Shown: positions 1 through 7,427 of the stretch, in pieces | How the letters are laid out: the number at the start of each line of letters is the position of its first letter | How positions within the stretch are numbered: the first letter of the stretch is position 1 | Assembly: GCA_963785645.1 (NCBI GenBank) | Contig: CAWAWG010000005.1 | Span: 434,001-498,000 of the forward strand | DNA from: Trebonia sp963785645 | Lineage (GTDB): Bacteria > Actinomycetota > Actinomycetes > Streptosporangiales > Streptosporangiaceae | Reading direction: 5' to 3' | Length of the DNA stretch: 64,000 nt | The notes under the pieces: generated by a model | The model's input: only the letters and a program-made list of their open reading frames with translations | Told to the model about the DNA's origin: nothing | The model's database searches: none | Position numbers and translations under genes: made by a program

Positions 1-1
1 C

Positions 2-379
2 TACCTTTCCGCCGTTGAGTATCACCCGAAGGCCGGGGTCTGTCTCGACACCTGCCACGTGTTCGCCGCCGGCCACGACATCACCGCCGACGGCGGGGTG
101 ACGGCCATGCTCGCGGAACTCGTCGCCGTAACCGGGAGCACGGGGTCCGGCGGGGTCAGCCGGGTGAAGCTGGTGCACGCCAACGACTCCCTGCTCGGCT
201 GCGGGTCCAGACGCGACCGGCACGAGACGATCGGCGCGGGCACGATCGGCCCGGCGCCCTTCCGCGAACTGCTCTGCGCCCTGCCCGATGTTCCGTTCGT
301 GGTCGAAACGCCTGGCGGGAAGGCCGGACACGCCCGCGACATCGCTAAGCTTAAGCAACTTCGGGCGACCGTTAACTGA
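2..379 (+). CDS. nfo: Endonuclease IV (AP endonuclease), C-terminal part
   Basis: This is the 3' end of a gene that enters from outside the window; about 125 residues are visible and the gene ends in TGA. Family motifs seen are GVCLDTCHVFAAGHD, KLVHANDS, GSRRDRHETIGAGTIGP and VETPGG. These carry the Asp, His and Glu residues that bind the metal cluster in Endonuclease IV TIM barrels. The family cuts the DNA backbone 5' of abasic sites during base excision repair in the cytoplasm. A run of hairpin repeats separates it from the DAHP synthase gene downstream, so the two are probably not one operon. Identification is firm; the start cannot be seen. Confidence 0.9.
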   Translation, partial: YLSAVEYHPKAGVCLDTCHVFAAGHDITADGGVTAMLAELVAVTGSTGSGGVSRVKLVHANDSLLGCGSRRDRHETIGAGTIGPAPFRELLCALPDVPFVVETPGGKAGHARDIAKLKQLRATVN

Positions 380-438
380 GTCACCCACCAGCTTTTATCG
401 GGGTACGGGCGGCCGTCCCTACCTACGACGCCCGTCGG

Positions 439-567
439 CGCGGGCAGGCCTGATACGATCGCGCTTTTTGCGATCGGGCCTGCCCGCGTCTACATCGGGG
501 CTCGTTCCAACGGGGAGAGAATCGGGTTACGCGCCCGATACGGTGGCGCTCTTTGCCATCGGGCGCG
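439..567 (+). repeat. Two tandem core hairpins in the leader of the DAHP synthase gene
   Basis: Two copies of the window's hairpin family lie 86 bp apart. In the first, a perfect 12-bp outer stem (439-450 with 477-488) encloses the bulge TGATA and an inner stem CGATCGC/GCGATCG with a 7-nt loop. In the second, a 7-bp outer stem (530-536 with 561-567) encloses the bulge GATAC and GGTGGC/GCCATC with the loop GCTCTTT. The inner stem of the first copy differs from the usual GATGGC/GCCATC by a compensated base pair. This points to a conserved structure rather than chance sequence. Function unknown. Confidence 0.75.
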
Positions 568-580
568 CAGCCCGGGTGTA

Positions 581-600
581 CGGGGGTCGTCCCCCGGGAG
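581..600 (+). promoter_or_regulatory. G-run hairpin followed by Shine-Dalgarno-like GGGAG
   Basis: CGGGGG-TCGT-CCCCCG (581-596) forms a tight hairpin whose 3' side runs into CCGGGAGAGAAC, 14 to 26 bases before the candidate ATGs of the DAHP synthase gene. The same arrangement recurs before the TTG start at 17700. The hairpin could gate ribosome access, but this is inference. Confidence 0.45.
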
Positions 601-614
601 AGAACAGGCGAGAG

Positions 615-1691
615 ATGGTTGTGGTGATGGCCGCGGACGCCGTGGCGTCCGACATAGACCATGTCGTGACCGTGGTGCGCGACGCGGGTGGTGAGGCCTA
701 TGTCAGCCGCGGCGGGTCGCGGACGATCATCGGCCTCAGCGGCGACATCGAACGGTTCGCGGCCACCCTGAACCTGGCCGGGCTGCCGGGCGTGGCCGAC
801 GTGGTACGGATCTCGGTGCCCTACAAGCTGGTCAGCAGGGAACACCACCGGAACCGCTCGGTCGTCAGGGTGGCCGGCGTGCCGATCGGTCCGGACACGC
901 TGACCGTGATCGCCGGGCCATGCGCGGTGGAGACACCGGAGCAGACCCTGGCCGCCGCCCGGATGGCCCGGGCGGCCGGTGCGTCACTGCTGCGCGGCGG
1001 GGCGTTCAAACCCCGGTCGTCGCCCTACGCCTTCCAGGGCCTCGGCGAAGTGGGGCTGAAGATCCTGGCGGAGGTCCGCGACGAGACCGGGTTGCCGATC
1101 GTGACCGAGGTCATCGACCAGCGCGATGTCGAGCTGGTCACGAAGTACGCGGACATGCTCCAGGTCGGAACCAGGAACATGCAGAACTTCCCCCTGCTGC
1201 AGGCGGTCGGTGCGGCCGGCAAACCGGTCATGCTGAAGCGCGGCATGTCCGCGACCATCGAGGAGTGGCTGATGGCCGCCGAGTACATCGCGCAGCGCGG
1301 CAACCTGGACATCGTGCTCTGCGAGCGCGGCATCCGCACGTTCGAGAAAGCCACCCGCAACACCCTGGACATCTCCGCCGTCCCGGTCGCGCAGCGGCTC
1401 TCGCACCTGCCGGTGATCGTGGACCCGTCGCATTCCGGCGGGCGCCGTGACCTCGTGCTGCCGCTGTCACGGGCGGCCATCGCGGTCGGTGCCGACGGCA
1501 TCATCGTCGACGTCCACCCACACCCGGAGTCCGCCCTGTGCGACGGCCCGCAGGCGCTCATCGAGTCGGACCTGCGTGAACTGGCCTCGGTGGCACAGCA
1601 TCTGTCGCCTCTGGTCGGCCGCACCCTGACCCCGGCAGTACCAGTACCTCCCCCAAGGGGACGAAACAGTATCTCCCCCGGGGGAAAATAA
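615..1691 (+). CDS. aroF: 3-deoxy-7-phosphoheptulonate (DAHP) synthase, type I-beta with N-terminal regulatory domain
   Basis: It condenses phosphoenolpyruvate and erythrose 4-phosphate in the first step of aromatic amino acid synthesis. The protein is 358 residues. Residues 1 to about 75 are the ferredoxin-like (FL) domain that senses aromatic end products in this subfamily, and the rest is the TIM barrel. Visible motifs are IAGPCAVE, FKPRSSPYAFQGLG, QVGTRNMQNFPLL, MLKRGMS, LCERGIRTFE, TRNTLDISAVP and DPSHSGGRRD. The ATG at 615 (or 627) is chosen because the frame upstream runs through repeat hairpins and loses all family similarity. The last residues, NSISPGGK, come from a dispersed G/C repeat that has replaced the natural C-terminus. 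Confidence 0.93.
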   Translation: MVVVMAADAVASDIDHVVTVVRDAGGEAYVSRGGSRTIIGLSGDIERFAATLNLAGLPGVADVVRISVPYKLVSREHHRNRSVVRVAGVPIGPDTLTVIAGPCAVETPEQTLAAARMARAAGASLLRGGAFKPRSSPYAFQGLGEVGLKILAEVRDETGLPIVTEVIDQRDVELVTKYADMLQVGTRNMQNFPLLQAVGAAGKPVMLKRGMSATIEEWLMAAEYIAQRGNLDIVLCERGIRTFEKATRNTLDISAVPVAQRLSHLPVIVDPSHSGGRRDLVLPLSRAAIAVGADGIIVDVHPHPESALCDGPQALIESDLRELASVAQHLSPLVGRTLTPAVPVPPPRGRNSISPGGK

Positions 1692-1727
1692 GGCGCGATA
1701 AGATGGCGGTTTTTGCCATCGCGCCTT
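1690..1727. terminator. Core hairpin between convergent aroF and thiI
   Basis: Outer stem AAGGCGC/GCGCCTT encloses bulge GATAA, inner stem GATGGC/GCCATC and loop GGTTTTT. It begins at the last base of the aroF stop region and ends 18 bases before the thiI stop, so it could terminate both convergent transcripts. The core is identical to that of the hairpin at 54137-54188 although the outer stems differ. No U-tract follows. Confidence 0.55.
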
Positions 1728-1744
1728 CAACCAACCATCGCGCC

Positions 1745-2968
1745 TTAGTCAAGCGGACGGTACTCCTGGGCACTCGCGGCCAGTTGCTCGGCTAGCTCAT
1801 CCGCGTCGAGGCGTCCCTCGATCTTGCGGAGGTCCTCGATCTTCGCTCGGGTCTCCGCCCGGCGCGGAGTAAGCAACGTGCAGCAGTCCTGGTCGGGCAG
1901 CTCGGAGATCGACAGCGTGCCGAGACGGCGTGCCTCGGCCATGATCTCGGTCTTGTCCCAGCCGAGCAGCGGCCGCAGGATCGGTAGCGACACCGCGTCG
2001 TCGAGCGCGGTGATATTCGGCAGCGTCTGGCTGGACACCTGGCCGAGCGAGTCGCCGGTCACCAGGGCGGAGGCGTGCAGCCGGGCCGCCATGGCCTCGG
2101 CCGTCTTGAGCATCAGCCGTCGCTGCGCCATGACCTGCAGACGGCCCGCTCCCGAGGTGGCGAGGGACTGCTGTGCCTTACCGAACGGCACCACGTACAG
2201 CCGCGAAGCGCCCTGGAAGCGATCGAGCCCGCGAACCAGCGCGTAGGCCTTGTAGACCGACTCGGGCCCGGTCAGCGGCATGCCCGAGAAGTGCAGGAAG
2301 GCGCAGCGCAGCCCCCGCCTCATCATCCGGTAGGCGGCCACGGGTGAGTCGATCCCGCCGGACATCAGGGCGACCGCCCGGCCGCTCATCCCCACCGGCA
2401 GGCCCCCCTGCCCGGGCAGCCCGCCGGTGAACACGAACACTTCGCGCTGGTCAACCTCGACGAAGATCTCCGTGTCCGGGTGCTTGAGTGACACCTTCAG
2501 CCCGTGCGCGTCCACCACCTCGGCCCCGATCAGCGCGTTAAGCTGCTCGGACGTCACCGGGAAGCGCTTGTCGCGCCGCCGCGCCCGCACCGCGAACGAG
2601 CCGCTGCCCGCGTCCGTCAGCGCGACGGCGGCAGCAACGGCCGCCTCGGGCGTCTTGTCCACCCGCAGCGCGCGGCAGACGCGGGCGATGCCCGGCACGT
2701 CGGCAACCCGCTCGGCCACCCGGTCTACCGCCGCCGCATGCTCCGCCGCGGTCAGGCCGTCGCGCGCCACCCGCAGCACGAGCACGCCTTCGCGAGGATT
2801 GAGCTCGGCGGGCACCCCGGTACTCCGCAGCGCCGCGCGGACGTTGGCTTGCAGCATCCGCTCGAATTGCTGCCTGTTCTTCCCTTTGAGGAAGATTTCT
2901 CCCTGCTTGAGCAGCACGCACGGCTCGCCAGCGACCGGCCCGGCGCCGGCCGGGACCGGATCGGTCAT
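1745..2968 (-). CDS. thiI: tRNA 4-thiouridine synthetase ThiI (no rhodanese domain)
   Basis: ThiI activates U8 of tRNA by adenylation for 4-thiouridine formation and in some bacteria also serves thiamine synthesis. The 407-residue protein has an N-terminal ferredoxin-like/THUMP region (LLKQGEIFLKGKNR near the start), then the PP-loop ATPase signature MSGGIDSPVAAY near residue 205, and DCCTLLTP near the C-terminus. The rhodanese domain of the E. coli enzyme is absent, as in many actinobacteria. The ATG at 2968 is preferred over the one at 2974 because GGAGG then lies 7 nt upstream; with the earlier ATG it would touch the start codon. Confidence 0.93.
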   Translation of the reverse strand: MTDPVPAGAGPVAGEPCVLLKQGEIFLKGKNRQQFERMLQANVRAALRSTGVPAELNPREGVLVLRVARDGLTAAEHAAAVDRVAERVADVPGIARVCRALRVDKTPEAAVAAAVALTDAGSGSFAVRARRRDKRFPVTSEQLNALIGAEVVDAHGLKVSLKHPDTEIFVEVDQREVFVFTGGLPGQGGLPVGMSGRAVALMSGGIDSPVAAYRMMRRGLRCAFLHFSGMPLTGPESVYKAYALVRGLDRFQGASRLYVVPFGKAQQSLATSGAGRLQVMAQRRLMLKTAEAMAARLHASALVTGDSLGQVSSQTLPNITALDDAVSLPILRPLLGWDKTEIMAEARRLGTLSISELPDQDCCTLLTPRRAETRAKIEDLRKIEGRLDADELAEQLAASAQEYRPLD

Positions 2969-3428
2969 GGTCATCCCTCCAGTCTGCCAGTTCCGCGGCA
3001 GTCCGGCTGCCCCCGCCGAGGACCACGCCCGGAAAAAGGGCAGCAATCAAGATCAAGGGTCGTCCGAACGTGTTCGTGTTTCACGCCCGTCCCGCACTTC
3101 CCATGCCAGGCAGGCGACCCGCGCCGCGGCCGCACCGCAAGCGGCCAAGTGCGCCGAACGCAACCGCCGAACCGGGCCGAGCCCGCGGCTAACCGCCGCT
3201 ATTGCGAAGGATTCTGCCCTCCGCGGCGGGGCCGACCATCCTGGCCCGCAGCTGGGGTCACTAGCGTCGGACGCGCCAGCCCGGACGAGGCGCGTGAGGT
3301 GCGCTAAGCGGTCCCACCGAGCTGGAAGTGCCGAGGTCAGCCCTGTCGTGCCGGCCTGAAAGTGCCTCCTCACAGAGGTATACCGAATTTTGGTCGGAAA
3401 CCGGCCCGACTTGCGGTAGTTTGTCCAA
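2969..3428. other. Gene-free stretch with one arm of a 17-bp inverted repeat
   Basis: No convincing gene is seen between thiI and the group II intron. The stretch contains one arm (3377-3393) of a perfect 17-bp inverted repeat, GGTATACCGAATTTTGG. Its partner lies at 5335-5351, directly abutting the 5' end of the intron. A frame open on the minus strand continues across the ligated exons, but no family is recognised and it may be spurious. Confidence 0.6.
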
Positions 3429-3430
3429 GT

Positions 3431-3501
3431 CGCGGTAGGGACCGCCATTGCTGGCGGCCCCCCGCGCAGATCCCGGCGAGCGGAATTACCGCACTGGGCT
3501 C
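3431..3501 (-). ncRNA. Group II intron domains V and VI
   Basis: Domain V (3469-3501, minus strand) begins GAGCCCAGTGCGG and closes with CCGCTCGCCGGGATC, the bulged hairpin of the catalytic core. Domain VI (3431-3466) pairs GGGGGCCGCCA with TGGCGGTCCC through a GCAA loop and has an unpaired A in CCTACCG as the likely branch point. The reverse transcriptase stop codon lies only three bases before domain V. Confidence 0.8.
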
Positions 3502-3504
3502 CTG

Positions 3505-4873
3505 TCATGGATATCTGGCGGCGAACCGCACGTTGGGCCATGGGTGCATGATCCTGGTCCCAGGTATGTGGCGGCTGGCCAGCCGGCTCATCCGGGTCCC
3601 AGGTGATGTATCCCTTCTGGCTGCGGCGCGACAGCGCGAACCGCCAGAGACGGATGGCCTGGGACCGGAAAGCGTCGGCAGCGTCGTAGTTGCCGGGCAC
3701 GGCGTAGTACGGCTGGTGCCCGGTGACCACGGACGCCAGCCAGCGCCCTGCTCGGGGACGGGCAGGTGGCGGCGGCTCGAGCAGCTCCGCTCTGAGCTGT
3801 TTCAGCTTGGCCGCCATCTTCTTCTTGTCGGTGATCCGCTGGACCCGGAACGCCCCCGCTTCGGGGTCCAGGCGATGTGCCGGAACCCCAGGAACGTGAA
3901 CGTCCCGGGCTTCCCCTCGCCCCGTGCCCTCCGGTCCCGGGCCGCACGCGGCCCGAACTCGATCAGCCGGGTCTTGCCGGGGTGCAGCTCCAGGGCGAAC
4001 TCCGCGAGCCTTCCGCGCAGCTCCCCCAGGAACGCCTCAGCGTCGTCCTGGTGCTGGAACCCGACGATGAAGTCGTCCGCGAAGCGGACAATGATCACAT
4101 TGCCCCGCGCGTGGTTCTTCCTCCACCACTCGGCCCACAGGTCCAGGACGTAATGCAGGTAGACGTTCGCCAGCAGCGGCGACAGCGAGCCGCCCTGCAT
4201 GGTTCCCTCCCCGCTGTCACTCCAGGCCCCGTCCTCGATCACTCCCGCGGCCAGCCACTTGCGACCAGCCGCAGGACCCTCTCGTCCGCGATCCGGTGCC
4301 GGAGGAACCTCATCAGCCATTCCCGGTCAAGGTGGTCGAAGAAGCCGCGGATATCCGCGTCCAGCACCCAGTTCACCGGCCTTTCGAGAGCCCGATCGCG
4401 AGGGCGTCCAGCGCATCATGCTGGGAGCGCCCGGGCCGGAACCCGTAGGAGAAGCCCTTGAAGTCCGCCTCGTAGACCGCGCCCAGCACCTCCGCGACGG
4501 CGCGCTGGAGGATCTTGTCCTCCAGCGACGCGATGCCGAGCGGCCGCAGCCGCCCGTCCGCCTTCGGGATGCAGACGCGCCGCGACGGGCACCGCCCGGT
4601 ACTTCCCCGACTGCACCCGCGCGTGCAGGGCCAGCAGGCTCCCCTGCCGGTCCCGTCGTACTCCCGCCAGGTCACCCCGTCCACGCCGGGCGCCGCGTCC
4701 CTCTTCAGGGCGTCGAACGCCAGCGACAGCCGGAGATAGCTGACGTGGTGCAGCAGCGCGGTGAACCGCGCTTCCTTGTCCTTCCGCGCGACCTCGCGCA
4801 CACGGTCCAGCCCACTTGACACGCCTGGCCCGGCACTGCGTCCGGAGCGTGTTTCACCGCCCGTGTTCTCCAT
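3505..4873 (-). pseudogene. Group II intron reverse transcriptase/maturase, frameshifted
   Basis: A full-length protein of about 455 residues can be read, but only by changing frame at least four times (near 4660-4580, 4370, 4265 and 3590). Visible parts are the start MENTGGETRSG, then APGVDGVTW, CIPKADGRLRPLGI, GFRPGRSQHDALD, GTMQGGSLSPLLANVYLH, the catalytic FADD of palm domain motif 5, and the thumb/X domain NYDAADAFRSQAIRLWRFAL. It ends RMSRLASRHIPGTRI, MHPWPNVRFAARYP. A late step such as GTCGCA-AGTGG lacks one base of the expected Ala-Lys-Trp codons. Since many housekeeping genes here carry the same kind of indel, the gene may be intact in the real genome. Confidence 0.8.
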
Positions 4874-5393
4874 GACTCAGTTCCTTTCCTCCCCCGCCTC
4901 CTCAGCCGGAGCCTCGTTCGGCGGGCTCGCAGGTACTACGAACTGATCCGACTTCCCGCGCCCGTACGTCCGGGGATTGCCGCCGAAGCGTTCCCCCCGG
5001 CGGCCCGCCCGCAGACCACGCGGACGGGCAGGCACGGGACCTCCCGGTTCTCGCGCACGAAGGTTCCGCACATGCCATGGATCTCTGACCGCGCGGGGCC
5101 CCCTGACAGCTCGCGGTAACGCTGCCAGCGGTATTGCCTTCCACCTTTCGGACAGTGTGGGCACCCCGGTCTCACCTTTTTCGCGGCTCAATAGCCCGGC
5201 CTGCGCGTACCCCTGTCAACGCTTCGCCACGCCCCTCACAGGGCGCCACGCATGACTCAGGGCCGCCTGGGTCGCTAACCCTTCGGCGTAGAGCTCTTCC
5301 ATCTCCTCCTTCGTGCCGGTTTATCCCGGCGCACCCAAAATTCGGTATACCTTTCCCGGGTCGCGCCGGCCGACCAAGATCAACTTGTGTTAA

Positions 5394-5589
5394 GAGCGCG
5401 CAGATTATTAACACGCAGACTTCTGTTTCTGTCCCCGCGAGTATGCTCACCTGCTTGGCCTGCGGTGATGTCGGAGGACAATCGGCCGCCGCTCTGCGGC
5501 CCGGGAACGACTCGCTGCAGGTCACGGGACCGCATACCACACTAGAGAGCGCCAGAACCGGAACCCGCGTGTTATTTCGAGACGCGCCC
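5394..5589. mobile_element. MITE-like element related to the adjacent ISAzo13-type IS
   Basis: A segment of about 196 bp with no coding capacity is bounded by imperfect inverted ends: GAGCGCGCAGATTATTAAC on the left, and on the right the complement of GGGCGCGTCTCGAAATAAC. Both resemble the ends of the ISAzo13-like element (GGGCTTGC with AAATAAC further in). TAA flanks both sides, as it does for that IS, which suggests a 3-bp target duplication and mobilisation by that transposase. The relationship is inferred from the ends only. Confidence 0.5.
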
Positions 5590-5593
5590 TAAG

Positions 5594-7427
5594 CTTGACT
5601 CTGTCGGGAATCTTGGTCGCTGCGGCTTAGCTGACGGCGCGCCATGAGCGCAGGCGTTTGATGTCGTGCTGGTCGAGGTAGTCCTGGAATGCCGTTGGCG
5701 GCCGGGGGGCCGGGTTCTCGCCGGGAGGCACTTGGCTGAGGCGTTCGATGTTGACTGCGATGGCGGTCAGGACGTGCTGCAGGTGGGCCTTGGGCTGGCC
5801 GCGGTAGCGGCAGTGGCGCATGCCGTGGCCGTGGGCGAACTCGTTGACGGTGCCCTCGATGCCGGACCGCACGGCGTAGCGCTTGTGCCAGGCTGGGTCC
5901 TGCTGGTCAGCTTGGTTGCGGACCTGCAGCTCGTAGAGCTCGCGCGGCGGGAACCCGACAGTGCGCTTGCCGTCGCCGGAGGTGGTGCAGGCGGCCCTGG
6001 CGGGGCAGGGCTGGCACTGCTTCCTGGTGAAGCGCGCGACGATGAGCGGGGCCGCGTCGGGCGAGGAGGTGGGGTAGGGTCCGTGCCAGCCCTGGCTGAC
6101 CTGGCCCTGCGGGCAGGTGACCTCCTGGCGGTCGTAGTCGATGCGGAAGTCGTCGCGGGCGTAGCCCTGCTGGTCGCGGTGCTGGGCGGTGCGGTTGCCG
6201 GGCAGCGGGCCGGTGAGGGTGACCTGGCGCTCGCGGGCGGCCCGCTCCATGTGGACCAGGGAGGTGTAGCCGCCGTCGACCAGGTGAGCGCCGGGGAGCA
6301 GTCCCCTGCGGGCCAGCCGGGCGTGGATCCCGGCCAGTGCCTGCCGGTCGTCGCTGGTCGCGGGCATGACGGCGACATCAGTGATGACGTTGGGAGCGTC
6401 GCCGTCGCAGGTCTCGGTCACCTGGGCCAGGTACCCGGTCCAGCGGGTGACCTGGCCCCGGCGGGAGTAGCGGGCAGCCAGGTCGTAGGGCGAGACGACG
6501 CGGGCCGCCGACGGCGGCAGCCCGGCGTCCCCGTCATCGTCGCGCCAGCGCAGCCGCCCGGCCGGCTCCGAGTAGCAGTTCTGCGACACGACCCGCCGCA
6601 GGGCCTCCGCCTGCGAGCCGTCCAGCAGGTCAGGGAAACTGGCGGCCAGGTGCTCCAGCAGCCGGCCGGCGTCCGCCCCCGCGTCGTTCATCCTGGTCTT
6701 CGGCCGGGTGGGGTTCTTGCCCAGGCGGACCGGGCGGCCGTAGCGGCGGCCCCACTCGTCGTCAACCACGCCTTCCAGCGCCTCAGGGGCAGAACGGGCG
6801 AGCTCCTCCAGAGCCGCGCGGACCGCCTCGGTGACCAGCTCCAGGCGGGTCAGGCCCCGCACCGCCGCTAGGACATGAGTGGAGTCGGTGCGCTGGGTGG
6901 CGCGCTCGCGGACCAGCCCGGCCTCCTTCAGCCGGGCCAGGGCCAGGTCAAGGAGCCGGTCCGCCCGGCCCTCCTCTTCCAGCAGCCGGTCGCGGAAGTC
7001 GCCCAGCACGCTGTGGTGGAAGCCCGGGTCGTCAAGGTCGAGCCCGAGCGCGTACTTGAAGTCGATCCGGCACCGCACCGCCTCAGCCGCGTCCCGGTCG
7101 GACAGGTCCAGCAGGAACTGCAGCACGCTGACGGTAGCCAGCTGCGCCGGGGAGATCCCCGGGCGCCCTTCCCTCGGGTACCAGCCCGTGAAGTCCTCAT
7201 CCGCCCACAGCCCGTCGAGCCGGTCCCGCACCCACATCGCCGTCGTCCCGGCCGGGTTGCTCGCCCGCGCCACCCGCGCGGTCAGCTCCGGGACCTCGAC
7301 CCCCAGGCGGGGACGGATCGACATCTCATGCTCCTCAGGGATCTCGCGGGACTCACACGTCCCCGCAAGACTGGTCCACCGCCCCTGACAACGTCAGTCA
7401 AACCCCGAGATTCCCGACAGAGTCAAG
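5594..7427 (-). mobile_element. IS1182-family insertion sequence with 5-bp target duplication
   Basis: The two ends are perfect inverted repeats starting CTTGACTCTGTCGGGAATC. CTAAG is duplicated directly on both sides (5589-5593 and 7428-7432). The single transposase gene fills the element. The insertion site is the palindrome GCCCTAAGGGC formed where the MITE-like element abutted the ISAzo13-like element, so this IS arrived last. Confidence 0.9.
5627..7324 (-). CDS. IS1182-family DDE transposase
   Basis: 565 residues, full length for the family. It opens MSIRPRLGVEVPEL, has the N-terminal helical DUF772-type region (GRPGISPAQLATVSVLQFL, then LSDRDAAEAVRCRIDFKYAL), the conserved Asp segment RTDSTHVLAAVRGL, a middle catalytic region with HLVDGGYTS, and the C-terminal Cys/His cluster ending in the transposase motif YAVRSGIEGTVNEFAHGHGMR with HCRYRGQPKAHLQH. 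A GAGGAG ribosome site lies 6 nt before the ATG. It cuts and pastes the element; the frame is intact so it may be active. Confidence 0.93.
   Translation of the reverse strand: MSIRPRLGVEVPELTARVARASNPAGTTAMWVRDRLDGLWADEDFTGWYPREGRPGISPAQLATVSVLQFLLDLSDRDAAEAVRCRIDFKYALGLDLDDPGFHHSVLGDFRDRLLEEEGRADRLLDLALARLKEAGLVRERATQRTDSTHVLAAVRGLTRLELVTEAVRAALEELARSAPEALEGVVDDEWGRRYGRPVRLGKNPTRPKTRMNDAGADAGRLLEHLAASFPDLLDGSQAEALRRVVSQNCYSEPAGRLRWRDDDGDAGLPPSAARVVSPYDLAARYSRRGQVTRWTGYLAQVTETCDGDAPNVITDVAVMPATSDDRQALAGIHARLARRGLLPGAHLVDGGYTSLVHMERAARERQVTLTGPLPGNRTAQHRDQQGYARDDFRIDYDRQEVTCPQGQVSQGWHGPYPTSSPDAAPLIVARFTRKQCQPCPARAACTTSGDGKRTVGFPPRELYELQVRNQADQQDPAWHKRYAVRSGIEGTVNEFAHGHGMRHCRYRGQPKAHLQHVLTAIAVNIERLSQVPPGENPAPRPPTAFQDYLDQHDIKRLRSWRAVS

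Larger units (their letters stand above)
3429..5334 (-). mobile_element. Group II intron with encoded reverse transcriptase
   Basis: Read on the minus strand, the element starts with GTGCG at 5334 directly after an exon ending TTTTGG. It has about 460 nt of 5' ribozyme domains, then the reverse transcriptase frame, then domains V and VI. The 3' end is placed at about 3429, after the sequence CCGCGAC that closes domain VI. About 1.9 kb is usual for a compact bacterial intron. The 5' junction sits flush against one arm of a 17-bp inverted repeat, which fits the habit of class C introns of inserting next to hairpins. The exact 3' end is uncertain by a few bases. Confidence 0.85.

Noticed and set aside
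288..614. A 109-residue N-terminal extension of the DAHP synthase frame
   Set aside because: The extension is made of the leader hairpins and overlaps the nfo gene; it shows no family similarity.
3053..3430. A host protein split by the group II intron and ISs
   Set aside because: A frame can be followed across the ligated exons, but no family resemblance supports it.
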